Shown here: positions 54,259-63,147 of the stretch, one piece after another
Layout: every line of letters begins with the position of its first letter
Position numbering within the stretch: position 1 is the stretch's first letter
From: Streptomyces caniferus
GTDB taxonomy: Bacteria > Actinomycetota > Actinomycetes > Streptomycetales > Streptomycetaceae
Assembly (NCBI RefSeq): GCF_009811555.1
Contig: NZ_BLIN01000003.1
Location: 806,001-870,000, forward strand
Direction: 5' to 3'
Length of the DNA stretch: 64,000 nucleotides
Program-made: the position numbers and the translations under genes
Notes under the pieces: generated by a model
Told to the model about the DNA's origin: nothing
Seen by the model: only the letters and a program-made list of their open reading frames with translations
Database searches by the model: none

Positions 54259-55014
54259 ATGTCTGCCGAGTGGCAACCGGTGCGGCAGTCGCGCACGCAT
54301 GAGCTGGTGCTCGAGCGCATCGAGGAACGGGTGCTCGCGGGCGAACTCAAGGCCGGGGACCGCTTGCCTCCCGAGCGTGAGCTGGCACCGGTGCTCGGGG
54401 TCAGCCGGTCCGCGCTGCGCGAGGCACTGCGGGTACTGGAGACGATCGGGGTGCTGGTGTCCCAGCCCGGCCGGGGGCCGGATGCCGGGGCGCGGGTCGT
54501 GCGGAACCCGGATGATGCGCTGGGCCGGCTGCTGCGCCTGCACTTCGCCCTGGGCAGCTACAGCCTGGGGGATGTGCTGGAGGCCCGGGTGGTGCTGGAG
54601 CGCTCCAGCTTCGCGACCGCGGCGGCCCATGCGTCGGCGGAAGACCTCGACGAGGCGGAGGCGCTCCTCGTCCGCATGCAGGAGCCGGACGTGGGGGTGA
54701 CCGACTTCAACGATCTGGACACCCGGTTCCATGTCGCCATGGCCCGCGGCTCCGGAAACCAGCTCATCTCCACCCTGACCTCGGCCGTGCGCGAGTCGGT
54801 GCGGCCGCTGATCCTGCAGGCGCTGGAGGCGGCCGAGGACTGGCCGGCCACGACCGCCGCGCTGAACAAGGAGCACACCGAGCTGCTGCGCCTGGTACGT
54901 GCGGGCAAGGGCGCCGAGGCCGCCGACCTGGTCGAGAAGCACATCCGCGGCTTCCACGGCACGCTGGTCGACGAGAACGCGCCGGACGACCGGTCCGAGG
55001 ACGCGGACCGGTAG
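54259..55014 (+). CDS. FadR/GntR family regulator of lactate utilisation (LldR-type)
   Basis: A 251-residue regulator. The winged HTH covers residues 12-75 (RIEERVLAGELKAGDRLPPERELAPVLGVSRSALREALRVLE, in pieces) and the FCD sensor follows with VLEARVVLERSSFATAAAHAS, FHVAMARGSGN and a late KEHTELLRLVRAG His helix, the metal-binding set of FadR-C domains. It lies convergent to the lactate permease gene; two matching operators sit in the permease/LutA promoter region, so it most likely represses the lactate genes in the absence of lactate. Confidence 0.9.
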   Translation: MSAEWQPVRQSRTHELVLERIEERVLAGELKAGDRLPPERELAPVLGVSRSALREALRVLETIGVLVSQPGRGPDAGARVVRNPDDALGRLLRLHFALGSYSLGDVLEARVVLERSSFATAAAHASAEDLDEAEALLVRMQEPDVGVTDFNDLDTRFHVAMARGSGNQLISTLTSAVRESVRPLILQALEAAEDWPATTAALNKEHTELLRLVRAGKGAEAADLVEKHIRGFHGTLVDENAPDDRSEDADR

Positions 55015-55087
55015 GACCGTCCGGCCGGCGGGCAACTCGCCGGTGCGGCGCGGGCGCCCCGTTTCCGGCCGCGCCCGCCCACCCCCA

Positions 55088-56761
55088 CTACGGCAGCATC
55101 CAGGACAGCACCGGCAGGGACTGCAGGCAGACCAGGACGCACAGGACCGCCAGCATCACGATGCTGTAGCCGACGACCTTGCGCAGCAGGATCCGTTCGG
55201 TGCCGGGCTGCTCCACCGCGGTCGCCGCGATGGTCAGGTTCTGCGGGCTGATGAGCTTGCCGACGACGCCGCCCGTGGTGTTGGCCGCGACCAGCAGGGT
55301 CGGATCGATGCCCGCGGCCTTTCCAGCGGTCTGCTGGAGGGTGGCGAACAACGCGTTCGACGAGGTGTCCGACCCGGTGACGGCGGTGCCGAGCCAGCCG
55401 AGGACCGGGGAGAGCAGGGCGAAGAGTCCGCCGGCGGCGGCGAGCCAGGTCCCGATGGCGAGGGTCTGTCCCGACTGGTTCATGACGTAGCCGAGCGACA
55501 GCACGGTGGCGACCGTGGCGATGGCGAGCCGCATGTTCTTCACGGTGCGTCCCGCGCAGGACAGGCCCCGGCGCACGGTCATCGGGAAGCGGTCGACGTC
55601 CTTCGCCCGGCTGTAGATCAGCATCACGAGGAGACCGGAGAGGATGAGCAGGGTGCCGGGGTTTCCCAGCACCTCCAGCTTGTAGACCGCACTGCCCGCC
55701 GGGGAGCCGTCGGGGGCGAGGAGATGTCCGTACAGGCCGGGCCAGTTGAGCTGCAGATCGGCGGCGCCGAGCAGCTCGGGCACATGGACGCCGCCGACGT
55801 CGAGCTTGGCGAGGGCGAAGACCGCGATCACCAGGGCGTACGGCAGGACGGCCAGGGCGACGCGGCGGCCGGTCAGCGGTTCGGCCTCGACGCGGGAGCG
55901 CTGGTCGTCCGGGGTGGTGGGGGCCCAGACGAGCAGCATGAGGACGGCGGCGGCGAAGCCGGCGAGCGCGGCGACGACATCGGTCAGCTCGTAGGCGAAG
56001 TGGGCCGAGCACCAGAACTGGGCGAGGGCGAAGACGCCTCCGGTGACCAGGGCGATGGGCCACAGTTGCCGCAGGCCGCGTCGCCCGTCGACGAGGAAGA
56101 GCAGCAGCTGCGGGACGAAGAGGGCGAGCAGCGGGCTCTGGCGGCCGATGACGCCGGCGATGTCCTCGGCCGGGATGCCGGTGAGGTTGCCCGCGGTGGT
56201 GATGGGGATGGCCATGGCCCCGAAGGCGACCGGTGCGGTGTTGGCGATCAGGACGGTCACGGCCGACTTGAGCGGGGGCAGTCCGAGCGCCATCAGCATG
56301 GCGGCGGTGATCGCGACGGGTGCGCCGAATCCGGCGAGGGCCTCCAGGAGTCCGCCGAAGCAGAAGGCGATGAGCATGGCCTGGATGCGCAGGTCTCCGC
56401 GCCCGACGGCGTTGAAGGAGCGGCGCAGGTCCTCGAAGCGGTTGCTGACCACGGTGAGCTCGTAGAACCAGAGGGCGGACACCACGATCAGCATGACCGG
56501 GAAGAGGCCGAAGGCCAGGCCCTGGGTGGCGGACAGCGCGCCGAGCCGTAGGGGCATGCCATAGCCGAGGACCGCCACCAGGAGTGCGGCCAGCAGGGCG
56601 CCGAGCGCCGACTGGAGCGCGGGCCGCCGGGCCGCCATCAGCAGCAGGAAGAAGGTCGCGAGGGGCACCAGGCCCAGGAGCGCGGTGGCGGTGAGGCTGC
56701 CTCCGACGGCGGTCACGTCGGGTGTGTAGAGGGCCAGGACGGCCGGTGGTGTGGTGGCCAC
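55088..56761 (-). CDS. lldP: L-lactate permease (LctP family)
   Basis: A 557-residue membrane transporter with 13-14 hydrophobic segments. The family signature regions are FCFGGLLEALAGFGAPVAITAAML near residue 135-160, APVAFGAMAIPITTAGNLTG, and GWLGTAVTGSDTSSNALFATLQQTAG plus LLVAANTTGGVVGKLISPQNL near the C-terminus. GTG 56761 follows GAGGAGG. It is transcribed away from lutABC across a shared promoter region with two operators. Imports L-lactate with protons. Confidence 0.94.
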   Translation of the reverse strand: MATTPPAVLALYTPDVTAVGGSLTATALLGLVPLATFFLLLMAARRPALQSALGALLAALLVAVLGYGMPLRLGALSATQGLAFGLFPVMLIVVSALWFYELTVVSNRFEDLRRSFNAVGRGDLRIQAMLIAFCFGGLLEALAGFGAPVAITAAMLMALGLPPLKSAVTVLIANTAPVAFGAMAIPITTAGNLTGIPAEDIAGVIGRQSPLLALFVPQLLLFLVDGRRGLRQLWPIALVTGGVFALAQFWCSAHFAYELTDVVAALAGFAAAVLMLLVWAPTTPDDQRSRVEAEPLTGRRVALAVLPYALVIAVFALAKLDVGGVHVPELLGAADLQLNWPGLYGHLLAPDGSPAGSAVYKLEVLGNPGTLLILSGLLVMLIYSRAKDVDRFPMTVRRGLSCAGRTVKNMRLAIATVATVLSLGYVMNQSGQTLAIGTWLAAAGGLFALLSPVLGWLGTAVTGSDTSSNALFATLQQTAGKAAGIDPTLLVAANTTGGVVGKLISPQNLTIAATAVEQPGTERILLRKVVGYSIVMLAVLCVLVCLQSLPVLSWMLP

Positions 56762-56883
56762 GGATGCTCCTCCTCGGGTTGGGTGCACCGCCCGGCCCGC
56801 CGGTGGGCCCTCGACCGGGCCGCGGCGCCGCCTGGCCGGCGGGACGGCACTCAGTAGCCCATTGAAGATGTCGCATGTCAATA

Positions 56884-56894
56884 AGGTCGGACCA
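56884..56894. promoter_or_regulatory. LldR-type operator 1
   Basis: AGGTCGGACCA, a palindromic GGTC-G-GACC core of the FadR-family TGGTnnnACCA type, on the permease side of the shared region. Confidence 0.75.
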
Positions 56895-56931
56895 AACTTT
56901 TCACCCTTCCTCGACCGGTCGGTCGCTAGTA

Positions 56932-56942
56932 TGGTCAGACCA
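56932..56942. promoter_or_regulatory. LldR-type operator 2, overlapping a -10 element
   Basis: TGGTCAGACCA, within a perfect ATGGTC-A-GACCAT palindrome, centred 48 bp from operator 1 and 19 bases before lutA. A TAGTAT at 56927-56932, a likely -10 of lutABC, abuts it, so binding should block transcription. Confidence 0.8.
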
Positions 56943-56960
56943 TTGAACGGAGGAGGCCCT

Positions 56961-57728
56961 ATGCGCATCGGACTCTTCGCCACCTGTCTGGGAGACACCC
57001 TCTTCCCCGAGGCGGTGAAATCCACCGCGGTACTGCTGGCCCGCCTGGGACACGACGTGGTGTTTCCGCCGGAGCAGACCTGCTGCGGTCAGATGCATGT
57101 CAACACCGGTTACCAGCGCGAGCCGGTCCCGCTGGTGCGGAACTTCGCCGAGCAGTTCGGCGACCCGTCGATCGAAGCGGTGGTGATGCCGTCGGGCTCC
57201 TGCGCCGGCTCGGTCCGCCACCAGCACGAGATCGTCGCCGAGCGGTACGGGGACGCGGCGCTGCGCACCGGGGTCGCCGCCGTGAAGGCCAAGACGTACG
57301 AGCTGTCGGAGTTCCTCGTCGACGTGCTCGACGCGGCGGATGTCGGCGCGTACTTCCCGCACCGGGTGACCTACCACCCCACCTGCCACTCGTTGCGGAT
57401 GCTGCGGGTCGGCGAGAAGCCGCTGCGGCTGCTGCGCGCCGTCGACGGCATCGACCTGGTGGAACTTCCCGAGGCCGACGCGTGCTGCGGCTTCGGCGGC
57501 ACCTTCGCGGTCAAGAACGCCGCGACCTCCTCCGCGATGCTGCGGGACAAGATGGACCACATCACCGGCACCGGGGCCGACGTCTGCACGGCGGGCGACT
57601 CGTCCTGCCTGATGCACATCGGCGGCGGGCTCTCGCGCATCCGGTCCGGTACCAGGACGCTGCACCTGGCGCAGATCCTCGCCGCCACCCGCACCTCGCC
57701 CCACGTCCTGACGGAGGCCGCCCGATGA
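56961..57728 (+). CDS. lutA: Lactate utilisation protein A (Fe-S, CCG domains)
   Basis: A 255-residue iron-sulfur protein of the LutABC lactate dehydrogenase complex. It has the two cysteine-rich CCG-type motifs: QTCCGQMHVNTG near residue 39 and ADACCGFGGTFAVKN near 172, with YHPTCHSLRML and GDSSCLMHIGG as additional ligands. ATG 56961 follows GGAGGAGG. First gene of the operon; the stop overlaps lutB. Confidence 0.95.
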   Translation: MRIGLFATCLGDTLFPEAVKSTAVLLARLGHDVVFPPEQTCCGQMHVNTGYQREPVPLVRNFAEQFGDPSIEAVVMPSGSCAGSVRHQHEIVAERYGDAALRTGVAAVKAKTYELSEFLVDVLDAADVGAYFPHRVTYHPTCHSLRMLRVGEKPLRLLRAVDGIDLVELPEADACCGFGGTFAVKNAATSSAMLRDKMDHITGTGADVCTAGDSSCLMHIGGGLSRIRSGTRTLHLAQILAATRTSPHVLTEAAR

Positions 57729-59293
57729 GCAGCCCGACCGGCCCCTCGACGCGCAACACCTTCCTCGGGATGCCCGCCGTCCCGCCGCGCTCCCCCTATG
57801 GGACGGGCCATCTGCGCGGCGAGCGGGCGTTCCCCGAGGCCGCCCAGGACGAGCTGGGCAACGAGCAGTTGCGCCGCAACCTGGGCAGGGCCACCCACTC
57901 CATCCGCGCCAAGCGCCTCGCCCTCACCGGCGAACTGCCCGACTGGGAGCAGCTCCGCGACGCCGGTTCGGCGATCAAGACCGACACCATGAACCGGCTT
58001 CCCGAGCTGCTGGAGCAGTTGGAGCAGAAGGTCACCGAACACGGCGGCACCGTCCACTGGGCGCGCGACGGCGTGGAGGCCAACGAGATCGTCGCCCGGC
58101 TCGTCAAGAACACCGGCAGCGACGAGGTCATCAAGGTCAAGTCGATGGCCACGCAGGAGACCGGCCTCAACGAACACCTGGCGAGCGAGGGCATCACCGC
58201 GCACGAGACCGACCTCGCCGAGCTGATCGTGCAGCTCGCCGACGACCGGCCGTCGCACATCCTGGTCCCCGCGATCCACCGCAACCGTGACGAGATCCGG
58301 GAGATCTTCCTCAAGGAGATCCCCGGGATCGACCCCGGCCTGGACACCGTCCCCGCCCATCTGGCGGCCGCGGCGCGCGCGTATCTGCGCGAGAAGTTCA
58401 TGACGACCCGCGTGGCCGTCTCCGGGGCCAACTTCGGAATCGCCGAGACCGGCACTCTGTCGGTGGTCGAGTCCGAGGGCAATGGCCGGATGTGCCTGAC
58501 CCTGCCGGAGACGCTGATCACCGTCATGGGCATCGAGAAGGTGCTGCCGCGCTTCCAGGACCTGGAAGTCTTCCTGCAGTTGCTGCCGCGCTCCTCGACC
58601 GGTGAGCGGATGAACCCCTACACCTCGATGTGGACGGGCGTGACGCCGGGCGACGGCCCGCAGGATTTCCATCTCGTCCTGCTCGACAACGGGCGTACGG
58701 CGGCGCTCGCGGACCGGATCGGGCGCGAGGCGCTCCACTGCATCCGCTGCTCGGCCTGCCTCAATGTCTGCCCCGTGTACGAGCGGACCGGCGGCCACGC
58801 CTACGGGTCGACGTACCCCGGTCCGATCGGCGCGGTGCTCACCCCGCAGCTCGCCGGGATGCACGGCGCCGGGGACGACCCCAACAGCTCGCTGCCGTAC
58901 GCCTCCAGCCTCTGCGGGGCCTGCTTCGACGCCTGTCCGGTGAAGATCGACATTCCGTCGCTGCTGGTCGAACTGCGGCACCAGCACACCGAGGAGTCCG
59001 GCTCCACCGCGGAGGGGCTGGCGATGAAGGCCGCGGCCGCGGTCATGAAGCGGCCGAAGCTGTTCACGGCCGCGCAGAAGGCGGCGGGGCTCGGGCGCGT
59101 ACTGGCGGGGCGGGACGGCACGCTCTCGCGTCTGCCGGCGCCGTTCGACGGCTGGAGCGACAGCCGGGACACCCCCGCCCCGCCCAAGCAGTCCTTCCGC
59201 TCCTGGCTCGCGTCCCCCGAGGGCGCGGCCACGATGCGGGCCGCGGCGGCGGAAGGCGCCCCGCACACCGACGACGCACCGGAGGCACCGTGA
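57725..59293 (+). CDS. lutB: Lactate utilisation protein B (LUD domain plus 4Fe-4S)
   Basis: A 522-residue protein. The N-terminal LUD domain spans about 70-310 (VIKVKSMATQETGLNEHL, VAVSGANFGIAETGTL, VVESEGNGRM), then a ferredoxin-type part with HCIRCSACLNVCPVYERTGGH and LCGACFDACPVKIDIP, two 4Fe-4S sites, and a C-terminal tail rich in Ala. It should pass electrons from lactate oxidation onward. Coupled to lutA (ATGA) and lutC (GTGA). Confidence 0.95.
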   Translation: MSSPTGPSTRNTFLGMPAVPPRSPYGTGHLRGERAFPEAAQDELGNEQLRRNLGRATHSIRAKRLALTGELPDWEQLRDAGSAIKTDTMNRLPELLEQLEQKVTEHGGTVHWARDGVEANEIVARLVKNTGSDEVIKVKSMATQETGLNEHLASEGITAHETDLAELIVQLADDRPSHILVPAIHRNRDEIREIFLKEIPGIDPGLDTVPAHLAAAARAYLREKFMTTRVAVSGANFGIAETGTLSVVESEGNGRMCLTLPETLITVMGIEKVLPRFQDLEVFLQLLPRSSTGERMNPYTSMWTGVTPGDGPQDFHLVLLDNGRTAALADRIGREALHCIRCSACLNVCPVYERTGGHAYGSTYPGPIGAVLTPQLAGMHGAGDDPNSSLPYASSLCGACFDACPVKIDIPSLLVELRHQHTEESGSTAEGLAMKAAAAVMKRPKLFTAAQKAAGLGRVLAGRDGTLSRLPAPFDGWSDSRDTPAPPKQSFRSWLASPEGAATMRAAAAEGAPHTDDAPEAP

Positions 59294-59931
59294 CCGCGAC
59301 CGCACGTGAGACGGTGCTCCGGCGCGTCCGGGACGCCCTGACCCTCTCCTCCCACCCGCCCGAGGTGGAGATCCCCCGCGCCTATCGCACCGGGCGCACC
59401 CTCCCCGACGAGGAGCGGCTCGCCCTCTTCGTCGACCGGCTGCTCGACTACAAGGGGCGGGTGCACCGCTGTACGGCCGACGGCACCGCGGCGGTGCTCG
59501 CCGAGGTGCTCCATGGGCACCGGGCGCGAAGGGTCGGGGTGCCCGCGGGACTGGATCCGGCCTGGTTGGCCGCCTTCGACGGGGAGGTGGTGACGGACTC
59601 CCCGGACATCCCGGCGCCCCGGCTCGACGCCCTGGACGGTGTGGTGACGGCCTCCGCCGTCAGCTGCGCGGAGACCGGCACGGTCTTCCTGGACGGCGCC
59701 GCGGCGGACCAGGGGCGGCGGGCGCTGACGCTCGTCCCCGACCTGCATGTATGCGTCGTCGACCTGTCGTCGGTCGAGGCCGGTGTGCCGGAGGCGTTGG
59801 CGCGGCTCCGGCCGACGAGCCCGCTCACCCTGATCAGCGGCCCCTCGGCCACCTCGGACATCGAGCTCGAACGGGTGGAGGGGGTCCATGGCCCGCGCAC
59901 GCTGGAAGTGGTGATCCGCACCGACGTGTGA
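59290..59931 (+). CDS. lutC: Lactate utilisation protein C (LUD domain)
   Basis: A 213-residue protein of the LUD family. GVVTASAVSCAETGTVFLDG and RRALTLVPDLHVCVVDLSSV mark the core; TLISGPSATSDIELERVEGVHGP (in parts) is the conserved C-terminal segment. The GTG overlaps the lutB stop. Third member of the LutABC complex that oxidises L-lactate to pyruvate. Confidence 0.95.
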   Translation: MTATARETVLRRVRDALTLSSHPPEVEIPRAYRTGRTLPDEERLALFVDRLLDYKGRVHRCTADGTAAVLAEVLHGHRARRVGVPAGLDPAWLAAFDGEVVTDSPDIPAPRLDALDGVVTASAVSCAETGTVFLDGAAADQGRRALTLVPDLHVCVVDLSSVEAGVPEALARLRPTSPLTLISGPSATSDIELERVEGVHGPRTLEVVIRTDV

Positions 59932-59945
59932 GGACCGCGCCGTAA

Positions 59946-59999
59946 GCCGGGGTTGGCCTCGTGACCTGGTCTGACGCAGGTCACGAGGCCAGCCCCGGC
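59946..59999 (+). terminator. Terminator of lutABC
   Basis: A 22-bp stem (59946-59967 with 59978-59999) with one G-T mismatch and a ten-base loop, 15 bases after the lutC stop. Confidence 0.88.
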
Positions 60000-60134
60000 C
60001 TCGTCCACGCCCAATTCGGGCGATCCCCCGCGTCGCCCGAATCAGGCAGCTTGACCGGTTTTCCACCTACGGGCGGATATCCGGAGTCGTACAGAGTAGA
60101 TTGGCCGTGAGCCAGTCAACGCAGGAGTTACAGG

Positions 60135-60797
60135 ATGTCCCCCCGCAGCGCATCGGTCAATGAAGAATTGCGGCGGCGGTCCCGCGAGCGGCTGCTGCAG
60201 GCGACGGTCGAGCTGGTGGGAGAGCGCGGCTTCGAGGCGACGACGCTGGCGGACATCGCCCATCGGGCGGGGACGGCGCGGGGGCTGGTCTCGTACTACT
60301 TCCCCGGCAAACGCCGGCTGCTCCAGTCCGCCGTGCACCGCCTGATGCATCGCACGCTGCAGGAGGCGCTGGAGCGCGAACCGCGGCCGGAGGGGCCGGA
60401 CGCGGGGCGGGAACTGCTCGCGCGGGCCATCGACGCGATCCTGGGGCTGGCGCATGAGCGCCCGTTGCTGATGCGGACGCATATGGCGGGGATGCTGACG
60501 GCCGACGGGTTCATCCAGTGCCCCGAGCAGCAACGGCTGGCCCAGTTGCTGCGGGAGACGGTCGTGGCGTACGGCTCCCCCGACCCCGATGCCGACTATC
60601 CGCTGTTGCGGGCCCTGCTGATGGGCGCGGTGGTGGCGATGCTGCTGCCGGGAGCGCCGATGCCGCGCGGGCGACTGCGCGCCGAGCTGTTCCAACGGTA
60701 CGGGCTGGACTGGGCGTCGGGGGTCCCGCCGGACGAGGAGCCGCCCGGCGGGAGCGCCGAAGCGCGGGACGGCACAGGGGCGGACGGTCAGCGGTAG
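60135..60797 (+). CDS. TetR family transcriptional regulator
   Basis: A 220-residue regulator. The N-terminal HTH is RERLLQATVELVGERGFEATTLADIAHRAGTARGLVSYYFPGKRRLL (in pieces, residues 17-63). The ligand domain is helical with a Pro/Gly-rich C-terminal tail. ATG 60135 has AGGAG upstream (60122-60126). Its 3' end overlaps the convergent LVIVD gene by ten bases. Target unknown. Confidence 0.92.
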   Translation: MSPRSASVNEELRRRSRERLLQATVELVGERGFEATTLADIAHRAGTARGLVSYYFPGKRRLLQSAVHRLMHRTLQEALEREPRPEGPDAGRELLARAIDAILGLAHERPLLMRTHMAGMLTADGFIQCPEQQRLAQLLRETVVAYGSPDPDADYPLLRALLMGAVVAMLLPGAPMPRGRLRAELFQRYGLDWASGVPPDEEPPGGSAEARDGTGADGQR

Positions 60798-62272
60798 TCG
60801 GGCTGGGTCTGGACGTTGAGTTCCCGCATCCGTACCGACGCGGCGCTGTCCGTGCGCCGGTCGTCGATCCGCAGGACGTCGAAGCCCTTGGCGATGTCGT
60901 TGGAGTAGATGTGGCCGTTGTAGTAGTACGCGGACCACGCGCCGCCGGTGATCAGTGAGTCCGTGGAGAGCGGGCCGCGTTCGAAGTAGCCGATCTCCTT
61001 CGGGTGCGCGGAGTCGGTGAAGTCCCAGACCGAGACGCCGCCCTGGTACCACGCCTGGACCATGATGTCGCGATTCCTGGCCGGGATCAGCGAACCGTTG
61101 TGGGCGACGCAGTTCTCGGTGTCGGCCTGGTGCCGCGGGATCTTGTAGTAGCTCTTGAAGACCAGCTTGCGGTGGGTGCCCTTGCTGACGATGTCGTAGA
61201 TCCCGTCGGCACCGCGGTTCGGTCCGGTGCTCTCGTTGCAGGTGGCCGCTCCGCCGCCGCCCAGCTCGTCGGTGAACACGACCTTGTTCCCCCGCTCGTT
61301 GAAGGTCGCGGAGTGCCAGAAGGCGAAGTTGACGTTGTCCTCGACCCGGTCGATGACCTTGGGCGCGGCCGGGTTCGCGACGTCCAGCAGGATGCCGTCG
61401 CCCATGCAGGCGCCCGCGGCCAGCTTCAGCGTCGGGAAGGTGGTGATGTCGTGGCAGCCGGTGGTCTGCGAGACGCCCGGGTTGGTGCTGCCGCCGGGGT
61501 TGCCGCCGTCCGGGAACAGGACGGGGAAGTCGACGACGGCGGCCTTTTCGGGCGCGGAGCGCGGCACCTTGATGACGGAGATGCCGTCGTGCGGCGGCCG
61601 GCAGTCGGGGAAGGCCTCGCTGGGCGAGTAGGACGAGACGTACACGTAGACGTTGCGGCGCTCGGGAAGCAGCGTATGGGTGTGGGAACCGCAGGCGGTC
61701 TCGACGGCGGCGACGTACTTGGGGTTCTTCTTGTCGCTGATGTCGAAGATCTTCATGCCCTCCCACGAGGATTTCTCCGTCGCGGGCTGGGCGGTGCTGT
61801 GGCAGGAGTCGTCGCTGCGCGAGGAGTCCGTGGACAGGAAGAGCAGGTTCCCCGAGACCGAGACGTCGTTCTGCGAGCCGGGGCAGAGCACCTGGCTCAC
61901 GGTCCTGGGCGCCGCGGGCCGGGAGATGTCGTAGATCACGAAGCCGTCGTAGTTGCCGGCGAAGGCGTACTTCCCCTGGAAGGCCAGGTCGGAATTGGTG
62001 CCCTGGAGCGCCTGCTTGGGGAGGGTGGCCAGCGGGCGGACGTTGGCGCTGTGGACCACCTCGTCCACGCCGGGTATCTCGCCGTTCCTGATCGCGGCGC
62101 GGGTGTCCGCCTCCTGGCCGCGGCTCATCTCCCGGGCCGCGGAGGGGTGGTCGCCGGGGTCGGGGGTGGCGGCCGCCGGCCCGGCCACGAGCAGGGAAGC
62201 GGCGAGCCCGAGGGCCGCGGCCACCGCTTTGAGGGGTCTGCGCCGCACGCGGGGTCTGTGCAACGACGTCAC
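60788..62272 (-). CDS. Secreted LVIVD repeat protein
   Basis: A 494-residue exported protein. GTG 62272 follows AGGAGG; the signal peptide RRRPLKAVAAALGLAASLLVAGPAAA has an RR near its start and could use the Tat route. The body is a beta-propeller of LVIVD-type blades (FVIYDISRPAAPRTVSQVL, MKIFDISDKKNPKYVAAVE, GILLDVANPAAPKVIDRVE, VSVWDFTDSAHPKEIGYFE), with conserved HTHTLLPE and several cysteines. Such proteins are extracellular; the function is not known. Confidence 0.88.
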   Translation of the reverse strand: MTSLHRPRVRRRPLKAVAAALGLAASLLVAGPAAATPDPGDHPSAAREMSRGQEADTRAAIRNGEIPGVDEVVHSANVRPLATLPKQALQGTNSDLAFQGKYAFAGNYDGFVIYDISRPAAPRTVSQVLCPGSQNDVSVSGNLLFLSTDSSRSDDSCHSTAQPATEKSSWEGMKIFDISDKKNPKYVAAVETACGSHTHTLLPERRNVYVYVSSYSPSEAFPDCRPPHDGISVIKVPRSAPEKAAVVDFPVLFPDGGNPGGSTNPGVSQTTGCHDITTFPTLKLAAGACMGDGILLDVANPAAPKVIDRVEDNVNFAFWHSATFNERGNKVVFTDELGGGGAATCNESTGPNRGADGIYDIVSKGTHRKLVFKSYYKIPRHQADTENCVAHNGSLIPARNRDIMVQAWYQGGVSVWDFTDSAHPKEIGYFERGPLSTDSLITGGAWSAYYYNGHIYSNDIAKGFDVLRIDDRRTDSAASVRMRELNVQTQPDYR

Positions 62273-62436
62273 AAGGACCTCCTGGAGTCCGTTCCGAGGT
62301 GAACGGGTTTGGCCCCGGTAGTATCGCGCTGTTCATGTACATATCAATAGAAGAAAATGCGCAGGCAATGGCCGAGCGGGGCAGGTAACGACCGGGCACG
62401 CCCCGACGGATGGTCCGACGGACAGGAGTGCGCACC
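62273..62436. promoter_or_regulatory. Divergent promoter region, LVIVD and DUF305 genes
   Basis: An AT-rich core (62330-62365) carries the ATGTACAT palindrome near 62335-62342 and a GTAGTAT possible -10 near 62318. Probably drives both genes. Confidence 0.45.
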
Positions 62437-63093
62437 GTGAAGCGTCCCAGGAGAGCGAGCGTCCTCGTCGCAGCCGCCGGCTGGCTGGTCATCTCCCTTG
62501 CCCTGAACGGCTGTTCATCCGGGGACGACGCCGAGGCGGACCGGGCCGGCGGAGCGAAAGTGGTGGCACCGGGCAAGCCGGGCGAGCAGGCGAGGACCCT
62601 CACCGCCGACGAGGCCAGGAAGGCGCGCGGCGACGACTCCCCCAACTCCGCCGACTTCGCCTACATCCAGATGATGATCCCGCACCACCGCCAGGCGTTG
62701 GTGATGACGGCCCTGGCGAAGCGGTACGCCCATGACGAGCGGGTCGGACGGCTGGCCGAGCGGATCGCCGCTGGCCAGAGGCCTGAAATCGGCGCCATGG
62801 AAGGCTGGTTGACCGGCTTCGGCGGGCCGCGCACGGCGGGCGGGCACCATCATCACGGGGAGATGCCCGGGATGGCGACCGGCGCCCAGCTCGCCCAACT
62901 GCGGGCGGCGCGTGGCGAGAAGTTCGACGCGCTCTTCCTGAAGTTGATGATCGCGCACCATCAGGGCGCGGTGTCGATGGCCACGGAGCTGCTCTCCGGG
63001 GGCAGGAACACCCTGGCGGAGGAGATGGCCAACGAGGTCATCGCGCAGCAGAGCGCGGAGATCGGACGGATGCGGCGGATGCAGCGGGCGTAG
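62437..63093 (+). CDS. DUF305 domain lipoprotein
   Basis: A 218-residue exported lipoprotein. GTG 62437 lies eight bases after AGGAG and gives MKRPRRASVLVAAAGWLVISLALNGC with a lipobox (Cys 26); an ATG at 62410 would add nine residues. DUF305 hallmarks are the two His pairs MMIPHHRQAL and MIAHHQGAVSM in a helical fold, plus a HHHHGEMPGM loop that looks metal-binding. The family is often linked to copper or other metal handling. Confidence 0.92.
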   Translation: MKRPRRASVLVAAAGWLVISLALNGCSSGDDAEADRAGGAKVVAPGKPGEQARTLTADEARKARGDDSPNSADFAYIQMMIPHHRQALVMTALAKRYAHDERVGRLAERIAAGQRPEIGAMEGWLTGFGGPRTAGGHHHHGEMPGMATGAQLAQLRAARGEKFDALFLKLMIAHHQGAVSMATELLSGGRNTLAEEMANEVIAQQSAEIGRMRRMQRA

Positions 63094-63147
63094 CGGATGC
63101 GGGCGGGGCAGGTGGACGCGCGGGGCAGGTGCCCCGGCGTTCGGCCG

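Noticed and set aside
53262..54350. ATG at 54350 as start of the ImmA-like protein
   Set aside because: The first 150 codons read as Arg/Pro/Ser-rich non-coding sequence; the GTG at 53882 begins the conserved part.
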